Positions 1 to 11,600 of a stretch of 64,000 nt of DNA are shown here, one piece after another. The stretch is from Liolophura sinensis (Eukaryota > Mollusca > Polyplacophora > Chitonida > Chitonidae): the NCBI RefSeq assembly GCF_032854445.1, contig NC_088300.1:78903084-78967083 (forward strand), given 5' to 3'. Numbering within the stretch: the stretch's first letter is position 1; every line of letters starts with the position of its first letter. The notes under the pieces were generated by a model, which was not told the origin of the DNA, did no database searches, and worked only from the letters and a program-made list of their open reading frames with translations. The translations under genes and the position numbers were made by a program.

Positions 1-1725
1 AGTGTGACAACCACATATTCCATAAGCCATTAATGCACAGCCACTCCCAATTCATTACAACTGAATATTTTTAAAAAGCGTTGTCAAGATTAATTGCTCA
101 GTCAATCTGGACTGATGTTCTAGGCTTTAAGCCTTCTGGGCAGGGGTTACACTTCTTTGTACTGATATCCTGAAATACATGTAACAATAACTGCAATGTG
201 TGGTGATTATCAAAAATATTCCAATTTAGTATCTCAAATGGTCAGTTGAAACAAAAAAAAAGCTCAATTTGAAACAAAAATACAATTCCCCCAGAAAGCG
301 GTGGTCAGTACATGGGAAAATGACTTCTGTGAACCCCTAAACAGTAATGCACAAGAGCAATATGTAACACTTTGAACAAATCATACACAGCAGAGTAGGG
401 TCACAATAAAAACGCCATAATCTTAGATGCCCTCATTGCCATTTTAGTACTCAAAACTTGTGTAGCTTTTCACTATTAACTAAGAAAACAAAAGGTAAGA
501 AATGTCAAAAGCGCAGGGCTTGCATTATCTTTCTGACTAAATGGTTGCCCTAGAAAAGTAGGTAACTAAATGCACATGTACCTGGAAGAGAATTAAATGA
601 AGTAAAGTAGGCACTTTGGTCAAAGTAGATGGCTACCTGCTAAAAATTTTACTACAGTAGCAGGCTGCAGGTAAATGATAACTGCCTTCTAATTCACCAC
701 CTAAAGCTTTTAAAGTTGTACACTTTGGTACCAGTAAATAATAAATTAGTGCTTTCATAAGTGAAATACCAAATACCACATTCTTGATTTCAAGGTAAGT
801 CCAAAGGTACACATTGTCTTACTATCTTTTATTGGTCAAATTTTGTGGTCAGAACTTTTCACAAATACCCTGTGGTATGGTATCAACTATTCAGACATCG
901 TGAAATTAAAGTACAATGCAGTATTACAAGAAAAAGTAGTGATGGTGGCAAATCTTCTGTGTAATAACCATCCATATGGCATAACATTCTGAATGCAGAG
1001 AAGTGATGATGCTGCACTTCAGTTCAGAATTGTGCTTCACATTGTTACATGTCCAGTACCTACTTCATGAACATCCTAGCTAACACTAATTCAAGAGTTA
1101 AGTTTTGTTACCAATATAACCCTTCCCACATCAAGCACATCACATCACAAAAAAAGCAAAAACTAAGTCATCACAGGCAGCCACATAGTACTACAGATGG
1201 CTTAAGCATAGTTTGTATTGCAGGCATCCTATAGATATACTGACAGCATCATGATATAAAGGAGAGTAACTACCTGCATAAGATGAGTGTTTATTAAAGT
1301 TAAATATCGGCTAACGGGGCTAACAGTAACATTATGAGATGGAACTTGACGATGGAATCTGTCACCACACCAGCTTATTCCATGAAAGTTATTCAGTGAA
1401 AGAAATAACACGATGTAAGAAAACATTAATATCTAGATTAAAAAATCAAAATGACTATCAATGATTAACGTAGAGAGGAAGCTATACACGCCTCACAAAA
1501 GCACTAAAAACGGCAATGTGAAGTAAGGTCAACTGGTCGACCTGTCATGAAACAACCCGGGATTCCGTGTACAGCCGTCAGAAGCAGCCGGGGCTGGGGG
1601 GGAGAAGACAGTTTTCCAAATGAAAAGTAAAAAATTCAACTACTGTATTTATCACCATGAAACAAGAAGCTAATTATGAAAGGTTTGCCTCCAAAAAAGC
1701 AAGCAGAAATGTCCAAATTACTTAC
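1..1725 (-). other. KDM3-like gene, intron 1 (partial)
   Basis: This stretch follows the splice donor of the KDM3-like first coding exon on the minus strand and continues past the left edge. I looked on the minus strand for the expected next exon, the one continuing the family's conserved acidic/aromatic segment, and found no convincing candidate. The sequence is AT-rich and unique-looking, without tandem arrays or recognisable SINE copies. Confidence 0.6.
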
Positions 1726-1881
1726 CGAAAAATCCGAACTAGAACTATCCCTGCATGAAACAGCCCGTATAACTCCAGCTAGCCATTCCCACTCGGATAT
1801 TTTACTCAGTTTCAACCTTCCTGCACTTCGAACAGCAAGAAATCTTTTTCCTACTACTTCTTCCCTAGACTTAAACGCCAT
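1726..1881 (-). CDS. KDM3: KDM3/JMJD1-family H3K9 demethylase, first coding exon (partial gene)
   Basis: KDM3 proteins are nuclear Fe(II)/2-oxoglutarate JmjC enzymes that remove mono- and dimethyl marks from histone H3 lysine 9. Only the N-terminal 52 codons lie here. They read from MAFKSREEVVGKRFL through a WEWLAGVIRAVSCRDS segment, which matches the family N-terminus (VGKRFL, then W..GVIRAVS.RDS, best recalled from JMJD1C). The exon ends in phase 0 at a GTAAGT donor (1725-1720). I chose the ATG at 1881 because it has a strong Kozak context (G at -3, G at +4) and puts VGKRFL about ten residues in, as in relatives. The ATG at 1890 has a T at -3. The open frame continues to 2004 but begins there with GTG. 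The JmjC domain is outside the window. The head-to-head REEP neighbour supports the call. Confidence 0.82.
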
Positions 1882-2630
1882 TTCACCCATCAAGTATCCA
1901 TTATGACGTTTTACACGAAATTCTGTGTACCAATTTACAACAAAATTTTGTGGAATGCCTTCCCTCTCATTTACACTGTGCCTGTGTAAGGATACAGCCT
2001 CCACCTACATTAGGCTGGGTCAAAAGGTCAACACTCCCTGTCTTCATCCGCGCTAGTCAATATAGTCCCGTCATTTAGCAGACAACCCTCCTTCATGTTT
2101 TGCACCCACATTGTTGTTTGGTCGTTTGGAATCAGTTTTATGAGTTCTTTAGCATGTTTTCAACAAACATCAAATTTAAACATTCGCAAATGTGAACAGA
2201 ACAAAAATAGACTACGTGCAGGCGGAGTCCGAAAGACTTGTTTCATTCCCCGCATATCTTCACTGACAAGCGGTATCAGCTAGCCCCACTTACATGTACA
2301 CGAACGCTTAACCGGTACCGTTTTTTTAACAGTTATTCACAACCACAGCAAATTAATTCAGTAGGCTACCAATATCACCGATGCAGACTCACATAATTAA
2401 AATACAAGCTGCATTAAAGGACTGAAACCAGAAAATAATTCAACATGTTGATGTGTGCAAGCATGACAGTGTTTATGTCATGTGACAACCTGCGCCTAGC
2501 CATGACGTCAACATTCAAAATGTCTGCCGTGTAACGAACAAGTAGAGGCGGTAAACAAATGAAGAAATTGGTCGTTTTGGACGGCTGATTTACAGTTTTG
2601 TGGAGTAATAGCTGTACACATAGCAGGAGA
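1882..2630. promoter_or_regulatory. Putative shared bidirectional promoter, KDM3-REEP
   Basis: The two divergent start codons (1881 on minus, 2631 on plus) are only about 750 bp apart, so both 5' UTRs and core promoters should lie here. I see no convincing TATA box placed for either gene. CpGs are more frequent than in the introns, and a perfect TGACGTCA element is present. Transcription starts cannot be placed from sequence. A further non-coding 5' exon for either gene would weaken the shared-promoter reading. Confidence 0.6.
2503..2510. promoter_or_regulatory. CRE palindrome TGACGTCA
   Basis: A perfect 8-bp cAMP-response element (CREB/ATF site) lies about 120 bp upstream of the REEP ATG and about 620 bp upstream of the KDM3 ATG. 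A half-site (TGACGT) is at about 1904. One 8-mer can occur by chance; the position in a short divergent promoter is what makes it notable. Confidence 0.45.
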
Positions 2631-2662
2631 ATGATTTCAGCACTAGTTTCGCGTCTCGTTAT
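2631..2662 (+). CDS. REEP: REEP exon 1 (start codon)
   Basis: Encodes [10 protein letters not shown] plus two bases of the next codon, then a GTGAGT donor at 2663. REEP1-4 proteins begin with a similar short stretch (M-x-S-x-x-x-S-R-L-V), and the split codon AT/A joins exon 2 to give [10 protein letters not shown]. The ATG has A at -3. A 32-nt exon is too short to be found by coding statistics; it rests on the family N-terminus, the donor and the exact phase fit. Confidence 0.85.
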
Positions 2663-5600
2663 GTGAGTATGGTTGGATATTTTTGTCAAATTTAAGTGAG
2701 TAATGTAGCTTGGTGTAGTGCGATGTTCACGATTTTGTACATAGCCCAAAGAAGAATGTATCACTTCTAACGTTCGGTGTTGCATTTTCATCTTGTTGGA
2801 TTTGTATCGTGCCTTACTAGGTCTAATGGAATTCAGACACGTTGATGAAATTATTTTGAAAAGTTGTAAACGGTATTACTATTTTCAGTTATTGTTAAAT
2901 ATATGTAGTGTTCTTCTTTAGACGTATCGTTGATTAGTATAAAATTCCAAGCCTCTTTCTAAAACGAAAGTGATCATTTCGTAAACTGTGTGTTTCATTT
3001 TTGATGTCTGTGGTTCAGATGAAGGTTGAGCATGTTGTCAGTTGCAATTAAACATGTAGACCTACTGAATTGTTGCCAAGGGAACTTGTCAAGAAATATA
3101 TTCTTTGTGTAAAGGAAATGTCACTGATGCATTTCAATGTTTCGGAAAAAAATTAACAATGACCATGTTCAGTCATTTATTGTGTATTTAATTTGTGGGC
3201 GAGTTGTTAAATTTCCTTATCCTATGAGATTTTAACCAACAAACATGAAGCAGTAGAAATCATATTTGTTTTTTAAATGAAGCAGGCCGAATTAAATAGT
3301 TTGACTTACAAAAAGGTTGTAAATTCATCAGCTTGCAGTTTAGGTCCTACATTCATGTATACATTATATAAAAGTATTTTGTGCTTTTCATTTGATACAG
3401 AGCCAAATCCTATCTTTCTGAATACAACTTAGACAATTCCAGTCAGAAGTTGATCCATTTAGAATGACCAAACAGCGTTTGTATTTCCCGCCTTATCCTC
3501 TTTTTTGACCTACTTCAGCCACTTACATTCCTTCCCTACGGTCTTCTTTTTGCCTGGTAAATGCATGTTCCACACTATTTTGATGAAGGAAGTCTTTGAC
3601 ACCGCTTCAGGCTTCATTCTCGCAGTGTGTGTACACAAACTGCTTACGTCACAAGTGTCATTGTTGGGAAAGTCTTACTCATTCTAAATGGCCCGATTTC
3701 TGACTAGAATTGCAGCATGCCGTTAGACTTACCACAATTTAGACTAAGACCAGGCAAAGAGTAAACTGAAACTATTGTTTCAATGAAGGTGCTAATCCAA
3801 CTGTTCAATAGTGCATTAACAAATTATTATTGATAGCTGCATTGTATGTCTAAGAGTCCAAGAAAATGACTTAATTTATATACTGACCATTGTAATTCTT
3901 GAATTTGTTAGCTTACTTGTTAAGACTAAAATCATTGTGAGTGTAGCTCAGGAAACGTTTCTTGAAGAAACAAATGAAAACCAGGGTAGTGCTGCACCAA
4001 ATTACCTCCCTTGAAGTCACTCTCCCATTTAAATGGAACGTTTCTAGGGGTAAACTGTGGTCTGATGGGACCTCTAGAAAGCTACCCAGATTAAACCTTT
4101 TTGTATATGAAAGAGCAACTTTCAGCTGAATTTATGCATGTATTTAATTTGATTTTGGAGACAAAACTACATTGGTTGGACTGGCCAATTTCAGGGCTTC
4201 ACAAAAAGTATAATTTTATCAGTCTACACAGAAGAATACCCTCAGAATTCAATTGATTGAACACCTTGCAAACAAGTTAAATGGTGGAAGAATTACAGTA
4301 ATGATTGTGAAAGTGGCATAAAGGTGATTTAAGACCTACATGTGCTTTCAAGACAGATTGTTATTGTGCAAATTGGTTGGAATAGTCCAGAGTAAACACT
4401 ACATAATTGCTTGAGTCATTTGGAAGAAATTTAAAAAGCCCCTAAGTAAAATGTATGAATTGTATTCATGTACAACAGACTTACAGCTTCGGTGGACTCG
4501 GTCAAATATCTTTCTACCTACATGTACGCTGGGCCACATTCTGTGAAGCAGTGACAGAATATGTCAGGGGTAATTTACATGGCAGTATACAGTGAAGTGA
4601 TTCAATGTACCTTTGCCATGGTAATTGCGCTTGACGCAGGCAACAGGTTTGTATCATTAATCTCATCATTATAAGTATCATTTGGTTTAAAAGATATGAA
4701 TAAAAGAAAAAAGGTGTTACTTTCGATTTAATTTTTTGATGGTTTGTGATGTGCCCTCCAAAAAAGAGGCCATTGCTTTCACTGTTGCTCGAGTTTGCTT
4801 GTATATTAAAACTACCTGATGGATAATCATGAGACTCACAGTTTACAGTAAGTACACGTAGATGTATGTGAAACCTTTGACCAAGTTCCGGGACTAGCCC
4901 AATGAATCTCTGAATCAGTTTTCCATCTTTATTCAACACCATTATTGTCATTGATTGTTGGTTTCTGTGCAGTAACTGCTCGAAATATTGCCCAATTTGC
5001 ATAATGCATCAAATCATTCTATGTAACCTCAAGTTAAGTTTGAACACCAGCTGATTCATGGAATTAAGGTTTGCCTATTGATGATGTCTTTGATTTGGAT
5101 TGGTCTGGGTCAGGTTTTGAGTAATCTTCTCACACATTTATCTTGAAATAGATTAGATCATAGCCGTGGAATTCACTGTGACTTTACAAATGGGAGACCA
5201 CACTTCAAGTTGGAAACTACATAAACCCTAAGTCTTTAAGCTTTTCAACATCTGTGACCAATATTTTGAAACATTCTGAGAGAAACATGAGGTGTAGAGA
5301 ATTAACTTTCACAGTTTTATGAAGCTTGTGCCTTTAGTGCCTCAAACAAATCATTTTTGGTATAATTTTGCCATACTTGTATGCATATATTTCTCTGAAA
5401 AAGGTCAGAAAGATTGGAGATTTACAGTAACTTAATATGAGCATAAATTTTTCTTTTTATGTAAAGCTTACCATACATATTGCCTATCATCTCAACTTGT
5501 GCATGTTTAAGTTTAATGGCAATTTGGTAATTATTTTCCAAATTACCAAATGTACCACCATTTAGGACATTGCGTAACAGTGCTTTTCCATGCATTCAGA

Positions 5601-8600
5601 TTTTGTCCATGCAACTTTTCTTAAAGCACTGAAGCTACATGTACATGTATTTCCATGAAACTTACCATACATCTCTCCTATCATCTAAACTTGTTGAAGT
5701 TTAATTACAATTGTGTGATTATTTTCATAATTACTCCGTTCAGGTACTTGGTGCAGTAATGGATTTTCAGATACGTTGTATTCTCTTCTTATTGCTATAT
5801 TTCTTCATTCAAACTGGATGCACCAGTTGTGCAATCAGTGCTCACAAAGAATGGCCAATAAAACAATCTGTATGAACACAGATTTTGTCCATGCCACTCT
5901 TGCCGAAGTATTGCACCAATTTCCCTGAAACTGTGCGTATATCTTTTATATCATCTAAACATGTACACAGGGTACTTGTTACCCCCATTCACGTACACAG
6001 GGTACTTGTTACCCTCATTCACGTACACACGGTACTTGTTACCCCCATTCACGTACACAGGGTACTTGCTACCCTCATTCAGGTACACAGGGTACTTGTT
6101 ACCCCCATTCACGTACACAGGGTACTTGTTACCCCCATTCACGTACACAGGGTACTTGTTACCCTCATTCACGTATACAGGGTACTTGTTACCCTCATTC
6201 AGGTTCACAGGGTACTTGTTACCCCCATTCAGGTACACAGGGTACTTGTTACCCCCATTCAGGTACACACGGTACTTGTTACCCCCATTCAGGTACACAT
6301 GGTACTTGTTACCCCCATTCAGGTACACAGGGTACTTGTTACCCTCATTCAGGTACACATGGTACTTGTTACCCCCATTCAAGTACACAGGGTACTTGTT
6401 ACCCCCATTCACGTACACAGGGTACTTGTTACCCTCATTCACATACACAGGGTACTTGTTACCCCCATTCACGTACACAGGGTACTTGTTACCCTCATTC
6501 ACATACACAGGGTACTTGTTACCCTCATTCAGGTACACAGGGTACTTGTTACCACCATTCACGTACACAGGGTACTTGTTACCCTCATTCACGTATACAG
6601 GGTACTTGTTACCCTCATTCAGGTTCACAGGGTACTTGTTACCCCCATTCAGGTATACAGGGTACTTGTTACCCCCATTCAGGTACACACGGTACTTGTT
6701 ACCCCCATTCAGGTACACATGGTACTTGTTACCCCCATTCAGGTACACAGGGTACTTGTTACCCTCATTCAGGTACACATGGTACTTGTTACCCCCATTC
6801 AAGTACACAGGGTACTTGTTACCCCCATTCACGTACACAGGGTACTTGTTACCCTCATTCACATACACAGGGTACTTGTTACCCCCATTCACGTACACAG
6901 GGTACTTGTTACCCTCATTCACATACACAGGGTACTTGTTACCCTCATTCAGGTACACAGGGTACTTGTTACCACCATTCACATACACAGGGTACTTGTT
7001 ACCCCCATTCAGGTACACAGGGTACTTGTTACCCTCATTCACGTACACAGGGTACTTGTTACCCTCATTGGCATACACAGGGTACTTGTTACCCCCATTC
7101 AGGTACACAGGGCACTTGTTACCCTCATTCACGTGCACAGGGTACTTGTTACCCCCATTCACGTACACAGGGTACTTGTTACCCCCATTCAGGTACACAG
7201 GGTACTTGTTACCCCCATTCAGGTACACAGGGTACTTGTTACCCTCATTCACGTACACAGGGTACTTGTTACCCTCATTCGCATACACAGGGTACTTGTT
7301 ACCTCCGTTCAGGTACACAGGGCACTTGTTACCCTCATTCAGGCACACAGGGTACTTGTTACCCTCATTCACATACACATTGTAATAATGCTTTTCACGC
7401 ATAATGCTAAATGAGCTACCTGAAGACACATTTAATTATCGTGATGTTGCACTCAAAGCTCTGTATTTCACACACATAATATCGGTGAATGTCTGAGAAT
7501 AATATCATTCTACTTTTTAGGGGGTTTAGAGGTCAGTGTATTGTATTTGAAGGTATTACCTGACTTGAACAGCTGTACGAATTGCTCAGGCAAGCTACCA
7601 CTGCTATCTGAATGCCTTGTTATAAATATTTATTTTGTGAACGAGAAGTGTCAAATGCCAGTATTAACATTCGATTAAAATTTGAGAAGACCTTGGTGTT
7701 GCAACAGTCATTAATTTGTTGAAAGCAACAACAAAGTAATTTTTTGACAATACCCTTGTTATCTGCAGTTCTCAAGCTTTCAGAAAGTACCACTGTGGTA
7801 ATGTGCAAGAATCTACATGTATGTGCATGTGTTCAGGAGAAAACGTGTCGACATGTATAGATAGTCTGTAAGCTGTAATGATTGTTTAAAGATTGAATTA
7901 AACTGAAAATCTGTAGCTTATTTGTAGTTTACAAATCCTTTGATAAAAGTAACGAAGTAGAGGTCAGCATAACTTTACATGTGCATACTCCAGATAGAGT
8001 AGGTGGAATGTTAGCCTTACACCAAAATGGGTTGTAGGAACTGGTTTCTCTTCAGGTCTGTGTACAGTACATGTAGCTCAGTTGCTATAGGAACCATCTG
8101 CATGCTGATTGAGTGTGTTTGCAACTCTACCCATCTTCAAAACTAGGTTAAAAAAGTGCTGTTTCCTCAGGAGTGCCAAGTACAGGTGTACGTGTACATA
8201 TGGGTAGGAGGAGCTGAGAAGTGGTTCACCTTGCCGTAATCCCTGAAGTAGTACTGTACATGTAGTGCTCAGCAGTGCAGTGGTGGACCAGCTTCCAAGT
8301 AGATGTTATCACCTTGTAACCTGGAGCCTTATCCCTACACATGGCTGTCCCTGGACTTAGGCCTGCTAGTGGTAGATCAAGACTAAGAGGAGACGGTAAC
8401 CTCTAGCAGGATTGGCTTACATCAGGAGTAGGACTGGTTCAACAGCAGCAATCCTTATATGTAAACATCTAAACATTGAATAAGACCCAAGGATTAAGAG
8501 AAAGCAAGCTACATGTAGTTTTCCAGACAAATTTGCAAGTTTCTGTTCCAATTAAATGGACAATGCATGTACCATGTTTCTGTCTTGTGAAGCAGCTAAG

Positions 8601-11600
8601 TTAAAGTAGTGCATGTAAATAACATATTTCATGCGGTTTGCCTGATATTTATGTTCATGTACGTGTACGTGTAGTCTTTGTCAGAGAATCATTCATATGG
8701 TTGTATAATTTCATGTCATTGTCCCTGTTTTATTTATGCACAGATACAAAATGTAGAGTAGTGGGAACTTGATACATGCATCTTGATTCATAGGGATAAC
8801 TCTTTAGGCTGAATATTGTTTTAAGAGTGAAATTACAACATCCTTAATATCATCCCAAAATCAAATTATGAAGGTGCATAAATTGAACTCAAAGTTGCTA
8901 TTTCATATGCAAAGTGGTTGAGGAGCTAAGGTATATACATGTACGGACAGTAGGCTACTGTCATTTGTGTGAGGAGCTAGTGTATATACATGTACCCACA
9001 GTGGGCTACTGTCATTTGGTTGAGGAGTTAGGGTATGTACATGTACCGACATTAGGCTACTGTCATTTGGTTGAGGAGTTAGGGTTTATACATGTACCAA
9101 CATTAGACTACTGTCATTTGTGTGAGGAGCTAGGGTATATAGATGTACCGACATTAGGCTACTGTCATTTAGTTGAGGAGCTAAGGTATATACATGTACC
9201 AACAGTAGGCTACTGTCATTTGGTTGAGGAGTCAGGGTATATACATGTACCGTCATTTGGTTGAGGAGTTAGTGTATATACATGTACTGACTGTAGGCTA
9301 CTGTTATTTGGTTGAGGAGTTGGGGTGTATACATATACATGTACTGACAGAAGGCTACTGTCGTTTGGTTGAGGAGCTATGGTATATAGATGTACCAACA
9401 TTAGGCTACTGTCATGTGGTTGAGGAGTTAGGGTTTATACATGTACCAACATTAGACTACTGTCATTTGTGTGAGGAGCTAGGGTATATAGATGTACCGA
9501 CATTAGGCTACTGTCATTTAGTTGAGGAGCTAAGGTATATACATGTACTAACAGTAGGCTACTGTCATTTGGTTGAGGAGTCAGGGTATATACATGTACC
9601 GTCATTTGGTTGAGGAGTTAGTGTATATACATGTACCGACTGTAGGCTACTGTCATTTGGTTGAGGGGCTAGGGTATATAGATGTACTGACAGTAGGCTA
9701 CTGTCATTTGGTTGAGGAGTCAGGGTATATACATGTACCGTCATTTGGTTGAGGAGTTAGTGTATATACATGTACCGACTGTAGGCTACTGTCATTTGGT
9801 TGAGGAGTTGGGGTATATAGATGTACTGACAGTAGGCTACTGTCATTTGGTTGAGGAGCTAGGGTATATACATGTACCGACAGTAGGCTACTGTCATTTG
9901 GTTGAGGAGCTAGGGTATATAGCTGTACCAACATTAGGCTACTGTCATTTGTGTGAGGAGCTAGGGTATATACATGTACCAAGAGTAGGCTACTGTCATT
10001 TGGTTGAGGAGCTAGGGTATATATATGTACTGACAGTAGGCTACTGTCATTTGGTTGAGGAGCTAGGGTATATAGCTGTACCAACATTAGGCTACTGTCA
10101 TTTGTGCGAGGAGCTAGGGTATATACATGTACCAAGAGTAGGCTACTGTCATTTGGTTGAGGGGCTAGGGTATATAGCTATTGAGTTCAGTATGTTTACC
10201 TCTAAGGGCAGGACACTTTCCCCATGAATAGTGTATAGTATAGGCAGGGAATCTCAGAATGTGTCTGTTGGTGCTTGTAGTTGATAATTTAAGTTAACTT
10301 TAAAATGTCATTAAAGTCAAAGACTGCATGTGCATCATGTACAGCCGATACATACATTGTACCTATTTATGTATATTTATTATCATCATATATTATATGA
10401 TTTAGATATTAAGATAAAAAATATTATCTGTGATACTCCTTTGCAATCTGTATGCTACAGCAACCTGTTACACAGCTCTGATTTCATTATCCATGCATTA
10501 CCATGACCAGTAATGATAGCACCAGTGATGAGACGGGTATGCTGAACATTTGGATGTACAGGTGTGCAGACGTGTACTGTTAGTTAGGGTGACTGCGTCA
10601 TATATTTATAGTTCTGCAGACTACATCTAGCACATGCAGCATATGTGAGTTTGATCCATAATGTCTGTGTGACTAGTGGATCTTGAAGTACATATGCACT
10701 CAACATGTACAATTTGATATACATGCACAATCAGGTACACCTAGCAGGATTTTTATTCCTATGTTGTTGTTGTAATTAAATGTGTAGTTTACTGTCGAAT
10801 AGTTGTGAAACAGTAATGAGTTTGTTTTGTTTTTTTTATCAGACACGTTGATTAGGATACATAGATTAATATAGATGTTTATTTGATTATTTATTTGATT
10901 GTTGTTTTACACCGCACTCAAGAATACTTCCCTTATACAATGGTGGTTAGCATTATTGTGGGAGAAAATGACATAGATGTAGTATATTTTATATCTCCGG
11001 TGAAAATGTTGTTGTTGTCACTGCTTGTGGAGCTTTACTGACGAGTGGTCAATGACGCTGGCTATTTACACAGTCTTACATCGTTAATGACCACTTGTAT
11101 TACACCAGTGTGATGTTTATATGTGTATTTCAGATGTAGGAGAGTTCATCAGTCTACACCCAGCAATCATCCCATTAGACTGACCACCATGGTCAGTATA
11201 CCCTATATCATGAGGGAAAAATTCCTGAGTATAGCGTTTAACAACAAACTTATAAATAGATAAATATATGAAGATGTTGTGTAGTTGCATCAGGATCACT
11301 GCTATAGTAGAAACTCTCCACATCAGCTTTGCTCATGACATACATGTACAAGCATGTAGACTAGCGTTACTACTGTTGCCAAGATAGTTTTTACATTAAC
11401 ACAAGAGATTTGATGGTATCAAGATCAGTATGGCTGTGTAAGTTTACATGTAAGACAGAGATTGGGGTGTACAGTGTGTAACAGTGTTTTGTGTATTTTT
11501 GAAGCAGGTATTCAGTGAAGATGTCCTGTGGCCAACTTTCTCATAGATACATGTACAAATTGTGCATATAGGTATTCCCCACCACTGGTATTTACATCAA

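Noticed and set aside
1882-2004. Longer N-terminus for the KDM3-like protein
   Set aside because: The frame is open to 2004 but begins with GTG; the first well-placed ATG with a good context is at 1881 and fits family length.
4514-5002. 162-codon minus-strand open frame
   Set aside because: The first 50 residues look protein-like ([12 protein letters not shown]), but I recognise no family, and the rest is low-complexity translation of AT-rich DNA inside REEP intron 1.
5885-7429. Overlapping 470-510-codon open frames on both strands
   Set aside because: They are produced by a 30-bp unit with no stop in several frames. They lack introns, a recognisable domain or a plausible start, and they lie in REEP intron 1.
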